From Acanthacorydalis orientalis (taxonomy: Eukaryota > Arthropoda > Insecta > Megaloptera > Corydalidae): a stretch of 64,000 nt of DNA. Positions 1-12,926 of this stretch are shown here, one piece after another. Position 1 is the stretch's first letter. The number at the start of each line of letters is the position of its first letter. Both the position numbers and the translations under genes were made by a program. Under the pieces are notes generated by a model that was given only the letters and a program-made list of their open reading frames with translations, was not told where the DNA came from and searched no databases. The stretch is from NCBI GenBank assembly GCA_034766995.1, contig CM068315.1:43257318-43321317 (forward strand). Direction: 5' to 3'.

Positions 1-2422
1 TTTCGACCCATCAACCTAGAACGCGCACACAAAAGTACGTGCATGTTGTGTTCGGTTGCTGTCGTGTTATGTTCTGTCCTTGTGCTTCTGTTTCTTGTCT
101 GTCCGTCAGTGTCTCACGCGTGTTTCTTCAGTGTGATGTATTACGTTAAACCTTTTAGAATGTGCGGTATTCGGATGTCCGATTAGTTTTCTACCTTTGG
201 AGCTGACGTGTACAATGCATGATACTTCTTGATGACTTTTCATAAATTATTCTTTTAAATAAACCATATGGAGTATTTGCACAAATAAATGTTTATTTGT
301 TTTTAAATATACTTTTTATCATGCAATGTAATTTATTCACATCTCATCTCACTTATTTTTCTCATACGTACATGTATGCACATAAGAGTGTGTGTGTATG
401 CATACAGATATGTTCTAAAATGATCTATAATTAAATTAATTAATCCAGCCTGAAATAATACGAAGAAAGTTTCACTTCCGTGGATAACGTTCTGTATAAC
501 TTTGTACGTTTATAAAAAGTAATTAACGTTAATAACAGTAATAAAAACAATATGATTGTCACTTTCGTTCACTGCACCGTGTGTTTTACGCCCCCTTGAA
601 CAATAATTTATGAAAAAACTTGCTTTCAATATTAAATCCAATAAACAAGAAAAAAAGTATAATATAAATCCACGTCAACACGAACGACAAAAGCAACAAA
701 AACAAAACAAATTTTTCAAACGTTCTTGACACCTCACCCTTTTTTCTCTATGCATGTTTGTGTAACATCATCGCTAGAATGTGATTTATTAACATTTTTT
801 TTTAATTCATGCAATAAACGGTTGCCGGTACACGCATATGACAATCAAAAGCCTCCACTGACCCGACAAGCATTGCAAAAGACCGTTGACCGAGTAAACG
901 GATCTCCACGTCCCAGTCAGATACTCTGAAACTATATTTGGTCGGGTTCAGTCGACACGTACATATGATTTTTATTTAGTTCTCTGTCTCTGTTTTTATT
1001 CATCACAGACGGATTTATGGAAACGTAAACATATGAGAAGTGGTTAAATTGTATAACAGAAATTTATTTAGTGTAATAACGGTTTTGCCATTAATATTCT
1101 TTTTAAACTTCATACATTTTTTCGTTAAATGAAAATTAAAGTTTTTTTTTTTACTTAAATTTTATTAATTAAAATATTGATCGTTTTATAAATAATTACT
1201 GACTACTAGTTACTAGTAAATGCCTGCTGTTATCTCTAATGATTTATAATCAGATAAAGACTTTTGAGATACATTTCATTTCTTATTTCTTTGATAATAT
1301 TTTTAACTATCGTTCGTCAAGAAAAAAGTTTTGGAAATCGAAATTGATAAAGAGAATATTCAACATGGTATGTATATAAATGGAGAAAACGACACTTAGA
1401 TTTAGAGAAAAATTATTAATGTGTATGAAAAACGGTTTGTTCGAATTATATTGAAAGTGATTATTAAAAAAAAGTACTTTTCATGGTTTAATCCTAAATG
1501 GTAATATTCTGAAGGTTTTCAGTATTTGACAAGGTCACATTTTGAGATTTAATAAAAGGGAATCTTAGTCTATCAACCAAAACAATTACACAATAACTTG
1601 AATCAATATATATATATATATATCAAGTTATTGAAATTTTAAGCACAGTCTTTGTAATTTTTACAAGAATTTATGTTCTAAAATCATGTGCACCGAGTGA
1701 AAATATGTCTTTTTTTCAAAATAGTTAACTTGAAAAGAAATTTTAGATTGAATTTCGGTTAAAAATGAACAATTTGTTCTTACTGGTAATTATAAATGTA
1801 AAAGAGAATGAATAAATCAAAAATGAATGAATAATCCGAAATAGGATAGTAACTACATAAATTAGGTATTATTTTCAGTTACAAAAAATGATATTAAAAA
1901 TTTGATGGAATATTAAATCTTTGAGTGCTTGTGAAAATGTTCGTACATTTACGAAAAATGTCAGATAATTTTAAGCAAAAATAAATGGTTATAGAAAAAA
2001 ACTTATATTTCGGTCAATTTTGAGTTAAAGTAAATTATTTTTTTACAGAATACTAATAACGTATTGAAATTATTTTATTGATAATAAAATCAAAAATAAT
2101 TTGAAAGGGTTTACAAAAAAAAAATAAAAAGGCATATTTTCACAAAAACTTGAAAATGAATTTTTTTTTGTAAAAAATTGCTTTTATTCTTTTTTAGAAT
2201 GAGTAGTTTTAATGATTTTTGTTAATCATAACGGTTATAAGTAAATATATGTAATCTGAAGAAGCTTTCATATATATTTGTGTTCTTTCAGACACAATTC
2301 GCGAAGACCTTTCTTGCACATCGAACAGATAAGACGGGATCTTTTTATTGAGTCTATATTCTTGTTCCTGCATACAGCACAACATCTTATATTACGGCCT
2401 GGTAGTGTTTCAAAGTTAGGGT
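1..2422. other. Non-coding sequence; GC-richer blocks near the left edge
   Basis: No gene recognised. The first 240 bases and 720-960 are less AT-rich and non-repetitive (GT-rich on the plus strand at 30-130); the rest is plain AT-rich sequence. The open stretch at 726-929 shows no family signature. Confidence 0.6.
1591..1633. repeat. (TA)n tract enclosed by an 11-bp perfect inverted repeat
   Basis: CAATAACTTGA (1591-1601) and TCAAGTTATTG (1623-1633) bracket a short TA run, so the whole could fold as one hairpin. Confidence 0.75.
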
Positions 2423-2424
2423 TA

Positions 2425-2758
2425 GGCCGTGTGCGAAAATTGACTAAATGGCCGACTAATAAATTGAAAATAATGCAGCATTTAGTCTGCTTTTCATTTG
2501 ACTAAATTTTTGACTCCTGGCTAAATTGATTTTAAGTTTTTACAATTACACTTTTCGCTCTTTTCTGAAAAAATACAAACCATAGGGGATTTTTTTACGA
2601 ACGTCAATATTGTATAAATAAGGGTTGATAATTGGATAAAATAAAAAATAAAATTTAATTTAGTCCCGGTTAATTTCCGCACAGTTTGAACTCTAACATC
2701 GATACTAAATTCAACAATTTAGTTTAGTCGACCATTTAGTCAGTTTTCGTACAGGGTC
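2425..2758. mobile_element. Non-autonomous inverted-repeat transposon, 334 bp
   Basis: Terminal inverted repeats of about 45 bp: the left starts GGCCGTGTGCGAAAATTGAC and the complement of the right end starts GACCCTGTACGAAAACTGAC; both continue into TAAATGG and CGACTAA. TA flanks both sides (2423-2424 and 2759-2760). GACTAAAT-like motifs recur inside on both strands (for example 2440, 2509 and 2661). No coding capacity. The family is unknown to me. Confidence 0.75.
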
Positions 2759-3100
2759 TAAGAAAAAAAACGGATAGAACACATAAAAGTATATGTGCAT
2801 AAGATGAATCCCAGTTTTTCCAAAGAATCAAGAAGAAAACAATTTTTACGACTCCAATTATAAAACAACATGCTATTTTTTTCTAAAGAATACGATAATA
2901 AAAATGTCGATTTACTTTTTAATAGAAAGTAATGTTAACAAAAATTATATAAATACTTACTTAAAACTCGATAGTCTGTTGTTTAAAATGCTTACAGTCT
3001 CGTGCCAGTCTGAAATTCTGAAGATCTGAATATAAGACAACACTTGTTTTTTAATGAAAATCTCTGAAAAAAATGCTTCGTTTCATGTACGTGATAATAC

Positions 3101-3102
<2 letters not shown>

Positions 3103-3148
<46 letters not shown>
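3103..3148. repeat. (TA)n microsatellite
   Basis: About 46 bp of pure TA dinucleotides. Confidence 0.97.
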
Positions 3149-3149
<1 letters not shown>

Positions 3150-3500
3150 CGAAATCGAAACAACATTGAAATAATTCGACTTTCAAGCTTTCATAAAAAA
3201 TTCAAAACGAGTGAGAGAGAAATGTTAAATATTTAGTAAATGATACTAAAAGATTTATATAAACAAACCAAAGTTATAAAGTGCAGCTTACTATATAAAT
3301 AATTTATTAAATGATTATATGTTTGAAATGGAAAAAGAAAACTTTAAAAACAATATTAAATTTTCAACAGAACTTCACAAGTTAAAATCACTTGCAATCT
3401 TGCACCGTAAAATATTTTCTTTTTTGGTATTTGCTTTCAAAAAGAATGAACAGCAAACTGTATAAATTTATTCTTTGAAAGAACTCGAAACATTTATTCT

Positions 3501-3547
<47 letters not shown>

Positions 3548-3941
3548 GTTGAGTCTTATTTGAATTTTCATGCAAAAATTATAAGTATAATATAAAAAAT
3601 TCAACGTTATTCGTGTACGAAAATTATGTTTCCTTATCGATTAAAATTGAATATTCATTATTATATACATATACTTGTTTGCTTGTTCAATTTTTCAATA
3701 TGTTCTCATTTCATCAGGTTATTTTCGAACGCCTTTTACAGCAAAAGTTAATATATTCTTTTTATATATAACACAAAGTAATATACATTTTTTATATGGA
3801 AAGTTCAACAATGTCAATATTTCTTTGATATCGTGAAATTAGGATTGAATACATCGATACATTTATTTTTCCAACTGAACTGGTAATATTCATTGAACTG
3901 TTTGTTATAGAACACTGATATAATTAACTTATATATCTATA

Positions 3942-3990
<49 letters not shown>
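3501..3990. repeat. Pair of (TA)n microsatellites
   Basis: TA tracts at 3501-3542 and 3931-3989 (the latter preceded by two TATC units) flank about 390 bp of plain AT-rich sequence. Confidence 0.92.
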
Positions 3991-4230
3991 GATTGGATTG
4001 TGGGTTGATTCGTTGAATTTGTGCAATGAGAGAAAGGGGTCATCTCTATTGAATTATCTTTTCACAGAGGATGAAAAGTAGCCAATTAATATATTCTACA
4101 CAGTACACAAAGTTTCAAAATATCGTTCTCTCTTTAGAATGTTCGGTTTTAAAATGGAATTTCGGTTTAAATAGTTGTTTTTTCGATATTTGCACTTCTT
4201 TCTCTTTATTTCCTCTCTCTGTTTTTATGT

Positions 4231-4231
4231 A

Positions 4232-4271
<40 letters not shown>
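4231..4271. repeat. (TA)n microsatellite
   Basis: Nearly pure TA, about 40 bp, preceded by a CT-rich stretch. Confidence 0.95.
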
Positions 4272-4275
<4 letters not shown>

Positions 4276-4316
4276 CATTTTCTATTTGTACATTTGTTGT
4301 TTTTATTATTTTATTA

Positions 4317-4345
4317 AATGTAGTATTTGTAATAAATACTACATT
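4317..4345. repeat. Perfect 12-bp inverted repeat
   Basis: AATGTAGTATTT and AAATACTACATT with a 5-bp spacer (GTAAT). It lies just after a (TA)n tract. Confidence 0.8.
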
Positions 4346-4651
4346 TTTAATTGGTTTCTTTAGAATTCCATGATCATTTTTTGTAAATATTTTACCTGAG
4401 TTAATAGTAAAATAAAAATTTAAATAATTCTGAAATGAGCTGAATTGTTAAATCGTTCCACAAGATATAATCATCAATATAGTGATCGATAAATATTTGG
4501 TTAATATTAAAATGTATAATCTATTTGACGCAAGATCTCAAAACTGACAAATAGATTGACTGTCTTTTTTAGTATATATAGATGAAAATGTTAACATTTA
4601 TAAATATAAAATTTTTAACTTAAAAGATATATCCTTAAAATATTATATATA

Positions 4652-4696
4652 TCGCGAGAGAGGGAGAGAGAAGAGGAGAGAAGGAAAGAGAAAGAT
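4652..4696. repeat. GA-rich tract
   Basis: Imperfect GA/GGA repeats (CGCGAGAGAGGGAGAGAG and onward) following a short TA run. Confidence 0.9.
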
Positions 4697-5497
4697 AACA
4701 CAATTTTTCATTCGAATATTAAAAATAATTCGATGACAAAAATCACTTTGTCATAATGCTACGATCGGCGTTTTGAAATAACAAAAGGATACCTTTTTTA
4801 TACTACCAGTTCATTATTTGAATGTCACTCAACTTCATTGTCATAAGTCGAACACATGGCAAACACATCACTAACCCCAATACTTTATCGGTAATTGACA
4901 TCAACAAATAAAATGAATATTTGAACAGTTTGTTTCTCTTTAAGCTTCGTTAAAAAAATGGTAACAAACATAAATGTCACTGAAATAAAATTGACTAAAA
5001 TATTAAAGGCGGAACTATGGCAGAGGTGAAAGCAGATCCGCATTGTATATTTGTTGGCTGACACTGATGGCACAATATTGTGGCTTTCAGTGAAGCTACG
5101 TTGTTAATAGACAATAACAGTGCTGTTACTGAAGATAACAGAATAGTTAGTCAGTATTTTCAATGATGTAACTGGTGGTAATAATGGCTTTTATCGACTA
5201 CTTGTTTCTAATAACCGAACGTGGTAAACTGAATTTAAATTACACGAAAAACACGTATCTAAAATAAACGAAATATATTTTGCGATTGTGATACACGAGC
5301 ATAAAATAATAGTGTTTCGTTTTAAACAGGAAGTACCACTATGTCAACTGTACACTTAACATTTTACATGTTCATTTGCATACCATGATACAGCCAGTGT
5401 TGTTTACCGTACAACCCTATATTGGACATAGTTTATTACAAAGTTTATCACTATATACAGGGACGGAGTATCGTATACACACATACATACACCTATA

Positions 5498-5500
<3 letters not shown>

Positions 5501-5544
<44 letters not shown>
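5501..5544. repeat. (TA)n microsatellite
   Basis: Pure TA, bordered by ACATAC repeats on the left and GTATGTAT on the right. Confidence 0.96.
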
Positions 5545-5552
<8 letters not shown>

Positions 5553-5835
5553 ATAGGTAAATAATGTGTGTACATATGCTTATACAAAATATACCCTTAA
5601 ATACATTTTCTGTAAAGTTGCAAGGGCCTAATATTTTTAATATAAAGATAGTAAATTTTCTCGACGATGAATTTAATAAATCATATTGTCTTGTTATTTT
5701 AATTAGCTATAAACGTTTTTAATTTAAATTATTTAACAACATTTAATGAACTTTGTTAGATATGTGAGAAAATTTAATCAAAAAATTCGATAACACTCTG
5801 TACTCGGAACATTCTTCAATATTTGGGACCTGAAT

Positions 5836-5985
5836 GTCTTATTCACTACTAGTTTCAATACGTATACTACAATATCTTCAAACAGAGATTAGAGATTCTA
5901 ATATGTCTTCATGATTTTCTAATATCTACCTGAATATGTCACACGTGCTTATCTACTAGTAGAGAATAGACAGATGATTCAAAAG
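5836..5985. mobile_element. Palindromic MITE (ACCTGAAGATG family), copy 4, degenerate
   Basis: The right arm AATATCTACCTGAATATGTC then ACACGTGCTTATCTACTAGT (5920-5959) matches the family. The left arm (5837-5895) is recognisable as the inverted form only in part (ACTACTAGTTTCAATACG). Confidence 0.48.
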
Positions 5986-6628
5986 AATGAATACCATTTA
6001 AACAGCGATCCATAGGATCACAAATATAAAATGATATAATTATAATATTACATGGTAAACTATTGAAAAAAGATTCAACTGTTACAAGTAATTTTAGTAG
6101 GTCACTGCTTAAGCGAGTCATAATAGATCAAGGATAACACTATTCTTCAATCTAAATTCATTGATGTATTTATTTATTATTGTAATATATTTTTAGAACA
6201 GACTTATTCGATTTTTAAGGAGATGTGTGTGCAATTCAAGACTTATGTGGGTATTCTTGTTTTTCAGTTCGAAAAAATCGAATCCTTTTACATCTTCTGA
6301 CACTGCATGCCATGGAAAATATTTTGTAAAAAGATTTTTTGAAATTCGCAAAATTGACGAAGCTAGATAGTTATTATCTGTTGAAACATTATCTTGATGA
6401 AATTAGGAAGCAAAACTTCAAACAAGTTTTTCTCAAAACCTTGTTTTTTTTAAAAAAAAAATTGTAACCGTGATATTTCAATTTATATTTGACCAATCAA
6501 GCTGAAATTTTGTGTACAGCTTTGGTAAACATCTCGATATAGTCTCTAGTAAAATTATTTCAAAAAATTATTTTTCATATTTTAAAAAAATAATTGATTT
6601 TTAAAAAAATTAATTGTACTTTTAAATA

Positions 6629-7181
6629 AAAGGCTGGTAAAAAATAACTGCGTTTTATCAGTGCGACACTCATGTGTCAAGATTTTTTGATTTTTTAGCT
6701 ATTTTAAGTTGTTTAGAACTGTTGGGTAACTAACGATTAACTTTTCTGCAAGCTTTTGAATTGTTGTGCGTGTTCTGGTCCAACCAACGTCTTCAGTTGG
6801 TTGTTAGGAACTAAAGAACACCCGCGTCCTCCTTCATCTCCAAAGCTCTCGTCCCCAGTATGAAATTTTTGGAACCACCGTTGCACCGTACGTTTTTTAA
6901 CAGTACCCATACCAGAAGCATCGTTTAGTTTAATTCCCACTGTTTTACCATCCTTTTTGAATTCTTACAGATGCTCTTATTTACTACTTTTCCATCTTTA
7001 ATTCAATAGTCCGATTTGAAGCAAAATTAATAATAAAATCCGTCGATGTTACCAAAATACAGACCGAAAAATACACTTTAAAATAATAATAACATGAACA
7101 TGAAGAAATAACACTTTCATTGAAAAAAATGAAAGTTCGAATTGAAAAAACAAAAACCACACTAATTTTCCTACCAACCTC
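6629..7181 (-). mobile_element. Mini-mariner copy A (DNA-binding-domain-only derivative)
   Basis: About 550 bp with degenerate mariner ends: the left end reads AGGCTGGTAAAAAATAACTG and the right end CTAATTTTCCTACCAACCT. On the minus strand it encodes remnants of the first mariner helix-turn-helix (KLNDASGMGTVKKRTVQRWF, then FHTGDESFGDEGGRG) and a frame-broken second one. There is no trace of the D-D-D catalytic domain between the DNA-binding region and the terminal repeat. It has the same architecture as the copies at 9.9, 25.2, 35.8, 44.6, 55.3, 60.8 and 63.2 kb. The TA duplication is not clear here because both ends have mutated. Confidence 0.8.
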
Positions 7182-8024
7182 TTCGACAAAAAATCTAAAA
7201 TCGTTAGAAGTACAGAACAAATATTACTTTAATCTATGATGGTAGTTTTGTAATTTTTAATAAAAAAAAATAAAAAATCCACAACTTATAAAAATTATAG
7301 TTTTGACTGAATACAATTTCATAAAAAATCACTACCCTAAAATTACTTTCCTATCACCTAATTGTCTTTAAAAAATTGTTCGTTAAAAAATAGACATTTA
7401 TAGAACTGTATTACAAAAAATTATTCTTTCGAAGATTTGTCTTTCGAAGAATATATTTGTCACTCTCATCTGAAGAAATAATAGGGACCAAAAGTAAGGC
7501 TTATGATAAAGGTTACATAAAAATGCGTAAATCTGGAATTTCAGATTTTAAAGCATTCTTTTATATATTTTTAAAGTTAAACTGAGATAAAGTACTTGAA
7601 CAAAACATGTTTTATCAGCTCATTTTTTTACTGTATGTACATATCCATATATATATATATATATATTTATGGATACATTATATGTATATATATATATATA
7701 TATATATGTTAAATATTAAAATATTAAACGTAACTCTAATAAAAAGTACTATAATTTCTATTTGATCATGAATGGTACAAAATAATGACATAAAAAGGAA
7801 TATAATATTTTACATCATATTCGGACTCCATAAAGAGGCATATTTTTTTAAATACTAGATAGTTATATATTAAAAAACATTTTTTAATTTAATGGACGTT
7901 ATCTTTTTTATGTCAATATTTTATTTAATACTGAAATACAAATATTTTTTCATGGCTCATCTCTTCTCGGAAATTCAATTCATTCCTTTTGTAATATATA
8001 CTTACACAAACACACATACACATA

Positions 8025-8027
<3 letters not shown>

Positions 8028-8085
<58 letters not shown>

Positions 8086-8088
8086 ATA
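8028..8088. repeat. (TA)n(TG)n microsatellite
   Basis: CA-rich left border, about 48 bp of TA, then TGTGTGTGTA. Confidence 0.95.
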
Positions 8089-8822
8089 AATGTTAAAAGG
8101 TTAATAGTTGAACAGTACTTTATGTAAAACATAACATTTTGTATTATAAAATAAATAAACTTTATTATAGTACTGAATTATCATTTTTTTCTAATAAGCC
8201 ATACATGATATTGGGAAACATTTGCTCTATGTGAGGATTATGAGAGTGTATTTTTATGTGTGTATAATAATATAATATCCGTGAAAAATAAATGTGAAAA
8301 CATGTGTTTATTATCAAAGATAAAAGTAGAATTTGTGTATAAATAACGTTCAAAATTGTCTCTTTATCTCACAGACATTTATTATCATATTTTCTAGAAT
8401 TTCGAAAAAAGAAAACCGAATATTTTCATCGATTTCATATTTTTATTTCAATTTTGGCGATTGTACACGTCTAGACCAGTATATAGAGTATTTTGTCTGT
8501 CCACAGACCATTGATTTTTCATACAATACTCTGATCTACTTGAATTTGTTTATTTTTTGTATTAAAATATTGATATTTGTACGTTTGGTTTCAATTTACA
8601 TTGAGTCCGTTTCTTTTTATGGATATATTTTAATATTTCGTACTGGTTCAGTATGAATTTTGATTCCAGGCTTAATATATAAATGACTTTTTCAGATACT
8701 AGTTGTTGACACTAATATTTTTTTTATATTCAAGTATTTGTTCTTGTAAAAATCAGTCATTCTTCTTCTTTCAGAATAATAGAGATTTTTGGTATTTTGA
8801 AATTTTAATATATGTCTTTTAT

Positions 8823-8825
<3 letters not shown>

Positions 8826-8884
<59 letters not shown>

Positions 8885-8898
8885 TATACATATATATG
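8826..8898. repeat. (TA)n microsatellite
   Basis: About 70 bp of TA with one AAATATATACA interruption near the right end. Confidence 0.96.
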
Positions 8899-9327
8899 AC
8901 AAAATTATTAATCATTCAAAAGAAAACAAAGCAAAGAATTTAATTATTCAAACTAATGAATCAAACGTGAAAAGAACGACGACCGAAAGAAATTTTAATT
9001 AATAAACATCATTATATGTTACGTTTATTTAATATACAAATTTCTATTCATATTTTTTTCTGTAAAAAAAAGTAATAAGGAAAAAAATGCATTTAACACT
9101 GAATACTGAAAATTAATTACAAAACTTTACCTGTTACAATTCTAAATACAATATTATTAATGACTTTGCTTATATTTCTTATAATTCGCTGAAATTTCTA
9201 CATTCATAAGACTGTGTTTTTTCTTTTTGTTTTTTTAATAAAATATACACAAGAAAATGTATAAACGTGATGAATATTCTTTTAAGCATACTTTTTTTGC
9301 ATTTTAATTTGCAAAAAAGGTTTGGCT

Positions 9328-9358
<31 letters not shown>

Positions 9359-9944
9359 TTCTTTCATGACTGAATAAAAAACTTTACAGGTATGCATTAT
9401 TTTAGTTATTTGATGTTTTTATTCTCTATAAATATCTGATTGGCAATTTCAATTAATTCTACATCGAGGATTTCTTTTAATTAGAATGTCTGATTTTTCT
9501 CAACGCAAACACTTTTATTTCTAGTTTCAGTGAAATTTGTTTTTATGAAATAACATATTTAAAGTAATCTTCTTTTTATAGGATTTATTTAAATATATTT
9601 GTTTACATTTTTCAATAATATTCATATAGTTACTTGCGGTTTCATTGAAATTCAAATAGTAGATTTCACAGATTGAAGTATTAAATTTTTTTTTTTTCAA
9701 ATGTATTATCGTTTTTAAATGTAAATTTAAATGTAAAGGCAAAATGTTCGAGGAAAGTCTGAATATTACATATTCAAAGGTTTATTAAAATAATTTGAAT
9801 TGTTTAAAATATATTATTTTGTATAATCATCTATCATGGCAATAATTTCAATTTTTAATTTTTTCGTTTTTAATTTGTGACTTTTATTCAAACATCTACG
9901 TTATTAAGTTCAATTGTATATTAAGCTGATTTATTATCTGGTTA

Positions 9945-10517
9945 TTAGATCGGTAGAAAAACAATTGCGGTTTATGGTCTTCTAATTCATTTACATTTCT
10001 TTCTTGTTTGATTTTCCTAGCTGATTTAAATTGTTCAGAACTGTTGAATGACTAAGCCCTAACTTTTGTGCAAGCTCTCGAATTGTTGTGCACGGTTTTG
10101 ATTCAACTAATGTCTTCAGTTGGTTGTTATTAACTGAAGAAAGAAGCCCACGACCTTCTTCATATTCAAGGCTCTCGTCCTCAGTACGAAATTTTTGGAA
10201 CCATCATTTCATCGTACGTTCCTTAACAGTACCCACACCAAAAGCATCGTTTATTTTACGAATAGTTCTGCTGCTTTACCACCCATTTTGAACTCATACA
10301 AAAAATGTTCTTATTTGCTATTTTTCCATCTTTAATTCAATAGCCTAATTTGAAACAAAATTAATAAACAAAACCAAAGTCAATGTTATCAAAATACAGA
10401 CTGAAAAATGGATTTTAAAGTGATATTAACATGGACGAAATGAAATGACATGTTTATTGAAAAAATTAATGTTAAAATTCAGAAATAAAAACCACAATTA
10501 TTTCCCTACCTACTTAG
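9945..10517 (-). mobile_element. Mini-mariner copy B
   Basis: The left terminal repeat (TTAGATCGGTAGAAAAACAA) follows a TA, and the right repeat ends at CTACCTACTTAG. The minus strand has the same order of landmarks as the other copies: helix-turn-helix 1 with a degenerate ERTM-W-FQKFRTEDESLEYEEG stretch, helix-turn-helix 2 with an RELAQKLG-like stretch around 10065-10085, then directly the terminal repeat. Stops and frameshifts break the frame. The catalytic domain is absent. Confidence 0.8.
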
Positions 10518-11299
10518 CATTAAATATTACTTGTATTATTTGTCTTTTATGCCAGTTTATTGAATTTATATTCAAAAATAAAAATGTAAGATATCGAATA
10601 TATTGAAAAAAGAGCACGTTTCATTTTAAATACATTTTCTGTTGAATAGGTCAAGTATGATTATAACAGAAATTAAGGAAGGAAATTTAAAAAGAAGAAA
10701 ATATTTTTTTTATTTATATGTTTAAATAACTTGAGAGAGATCCTTCTTAAGATGAATTTAATCAAAATGACTTCTTGTGTTTTTATGAGCATACATTAAA
10801 ATTAGGTTAGTAAATTATAAAGATATGATTTGTGAATTATTAGTCTTTGTAGAAGCAGTCGTGCCTATCATGAACCGTATTTTATTGCTAAATGCAATCA
10901 AAGCAGACAGAATAAGAAATTGTTGAATATTTTGATTCGAGGCACTAATTCATTTGTGAAACTGACTTTAGCCTAAGTATAAAACTATAACTCTAAGTAG
11001 GTATGTCATTTTTTCCATTGATTTAGTACTGATTCTATAGAATATTAAAAAAATTATAGGGAAGCTATTAACCTTTTCATATCAATGGACATATCTCAGA
11101 TTTTCTATTTTCATTTAATAAAAGTATTACGTTTACAAAATGTAAAATAATCATCGAACTATTAAAAAAAAATATATAATTTATTTTACTGTGAAAAAAT
11201 TAAAGTGAAACAATTTAATATCAGATGTACTGAAGTACATATCAGAGATCGTATGTACATTTTTTGACACCTTGAGGTGTAGATTAAATAACGGATGTA

Positions 11300-12053
11300 T
11301 CAGTGGAGTGGGAAATTTTAAAAGCACTCTTATTCAATTAACAGTGGAATGAAAGGGTAAAGTAAGTGATACATTGTTAGTTATTCATGACCATTTAGTA
11401 AATATGGAGCAGTGGTTCGGTTCACATCGAGCTTTCGCTGTGAAATCATTTTACAAAAATAGCAAGTCTGCAACAACTGTACAACGGCTATTTCGTAATA
11501 ATTATAAGGTTCTGTATCGTGATTAGATATCGACCGTTTATGTCATCCACTTGTGAGTTCAGAAGTTTGAGGAAACTGTTTCTAGATTAAATTTGTAACA
11601 TCAAGGATCTAGAAGATCAATAACACCAGAAAACTTTGACTGTGTTAGAGTTGCTGAAAAGCGTACCCCATGATGTGACTACAACATTTTTGAGCCAAGA
11701 ATTAATTCGATTTCCACATATTACATTGTTCCAGCAAAATAGAGAAACAAGCATACGGCTTAAGTGTCTATGACTGCTGTAAAAGCGCTCTTGGTCAGCA
11801 AGTTCACCAGATTTGATAGTGTTTGATTATTTTCTAGGAGTTATCTGAAGAGTAAGGTGTATATTGATCTTCCACACACTATCCCTGAACATAAATAAAA
11901 AATCTAAGAAGCAATTGCTAGGATTCTCCAGATACCTTAAGATGCGTAATGGAAAATTTCCAAATATGATTACAGGAATGCATGCTTGGAAATAGTGCAC
12001 ATCTATCAAAAATAAAAATTCATTGGGTTATTGTATTTTGAAAATTTCCCGTT
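11300..12053 (+). mobile_element. Degraded DUF4817-type transposon
   Basis: An ATG at 11404 opens a 40-codon stretch, MEQWFGSHRAFAVKSFYKNS and onward, closed by TAG at 11524. This resembles the N terminus of the DUF4817/helix-turn-helix proteins found in many insect Tc1/mariner-like elements (known from the family). Further pieces follow in other frames: RRSITPENFDCVRVAEKRTP around 11610-11665, and a C-terminal SSPDLIVFDYFLG (about 11800-11840) followed by KSKVYIDLPHTIPE, the third catalytic Asp region. The middle of the protein is deleted. Possible inverted termini are GGGAAATTTT at about 11311-11320 and its complement near 12040-12050. Confidence 0.72.
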
Positions 12054-12157
12054 TCTCTGGCACATCTTGTAGTACCTTACCGTAATTCTTAAATATTTTT
12101 AGTACATTCAGTTTTATTTTTTATTTGTTAGATCACATATATTTATTTTATTGATTA

Positions 12158-12158
<1 letters not shown>

Positions 12159-12203
<45 letters not shown>
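12159..12203. repeat. (TA)n microsatellite
   Basis: TA tract directly at the left border of the foldback element with the 35-bp array. Confidence 0.95.
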
Positions 12204-12204
<1 letters not shown>

Positions 12205-12205
<1 letters not shown>

Positions 12206-12926
12206 AAGTTAAAATAATTACAAACTTTCACAAATGATTTTTTTTCTTACACCGCAACTTCAAAAAAAACTTTCTAATCAAAGAAGTTCAATAAAATATT
12301 ATTGATGATTTTCGATTGTTGCTTAATAAAGAATGATTGATGATTTTTGATTGTTGCTTAATAAATAATGATTGATGATTTTTGATTGTTGCTTAATAAA
12401 TAATGATTGATGATTTTTGATTGTTGCTTAATAAATAATGATTGATGATTTTTGATTGTTGCTTAATAAATAATGATTGATGATTTTTGATTGTTGCTTA
12501 ATAAATAAAGATTGACGATTTTTGATTGTTGCTTAATAAATAATGATTGATGATTTTTGATTGTTGCTTAATAAATAATGATTGATGATTTTCGATTGTT
12601 GCTTAATAAATAATGATTGATGATTTTTGATTGTTGCTTAATAAATAATGATTGATGATTTTCGATTGTTGCTTAACAAATAATGATTGATGATTTTTGA
12701 TTGTTGCTTAATAAATAAACATTGACGATTTTTGATTGTTGCTTAATAAATAATGATTGATGATTTTTGATTGTTGATTAATAAATAATGATTGATGATT
12801 TTTGATTGTTGTTTAATAAATAATGATTGATGACAATCAAAAATATTTTCTGAATATTTTTGATCAAAGAAAATTTTTTTAGTTGTGGTGCGAAATGTAA
12901 TTCATTTGTGAAAGTAAATTTATGTA
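12205..12926. mobile_element. Foldback element with internal 35-bp minisatellite
   Basis: The left arm (12214-12300) and right arm (12832-12926) are inverted copies. The left contains CTTTCACAAATGA, an ACACCGCAACTTC stretch and CTAATCAAAG; the complement of the right reads CTTTCACAAATGAATT, GCACCACAACT and CTTTGATCAAA. The same arm sequence recurs at many other places in the window (13.8, 33.6, 34.1, 38.5, 52.6 and 59.0 kb). Between the arms the core has been amplified into tandem 35-bp units. No coding capacity. Confidence 0.75.
12301..12825 (+). repeat. 35-bp tandem repeat, 15 units
   Basis: Fifteen consecutive units begin exactly every 35 bp from 12301 to 12791, with a partial sixteenth at 12826. 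The unit contains ATTGATGATTTTTGATTGTT followed by GCTTAATAAATAATG. Sequence identity between units is very high. Variants are single-base: TTCG replaces TTTG in units 1, 9 and 11, and GACG replaces GATG in units 7 and 13. The unit is a copy of the foldback family's core, which elsewhere occurs once. Confidence 0.97.

Noticed and set aside
4071..4373. 100-codon open stretch with hydrophobic residues, possible membrane protein
   Set aside because: It runs through a TA tract and T-rich sequence, which gives Phe/Ile/Tyr codons by composition.
12301..12825. CRISPR-like array
   Set aside because: The units are contiguous 35-bp tandem copies without unique spacers, in a eukaryotic context.
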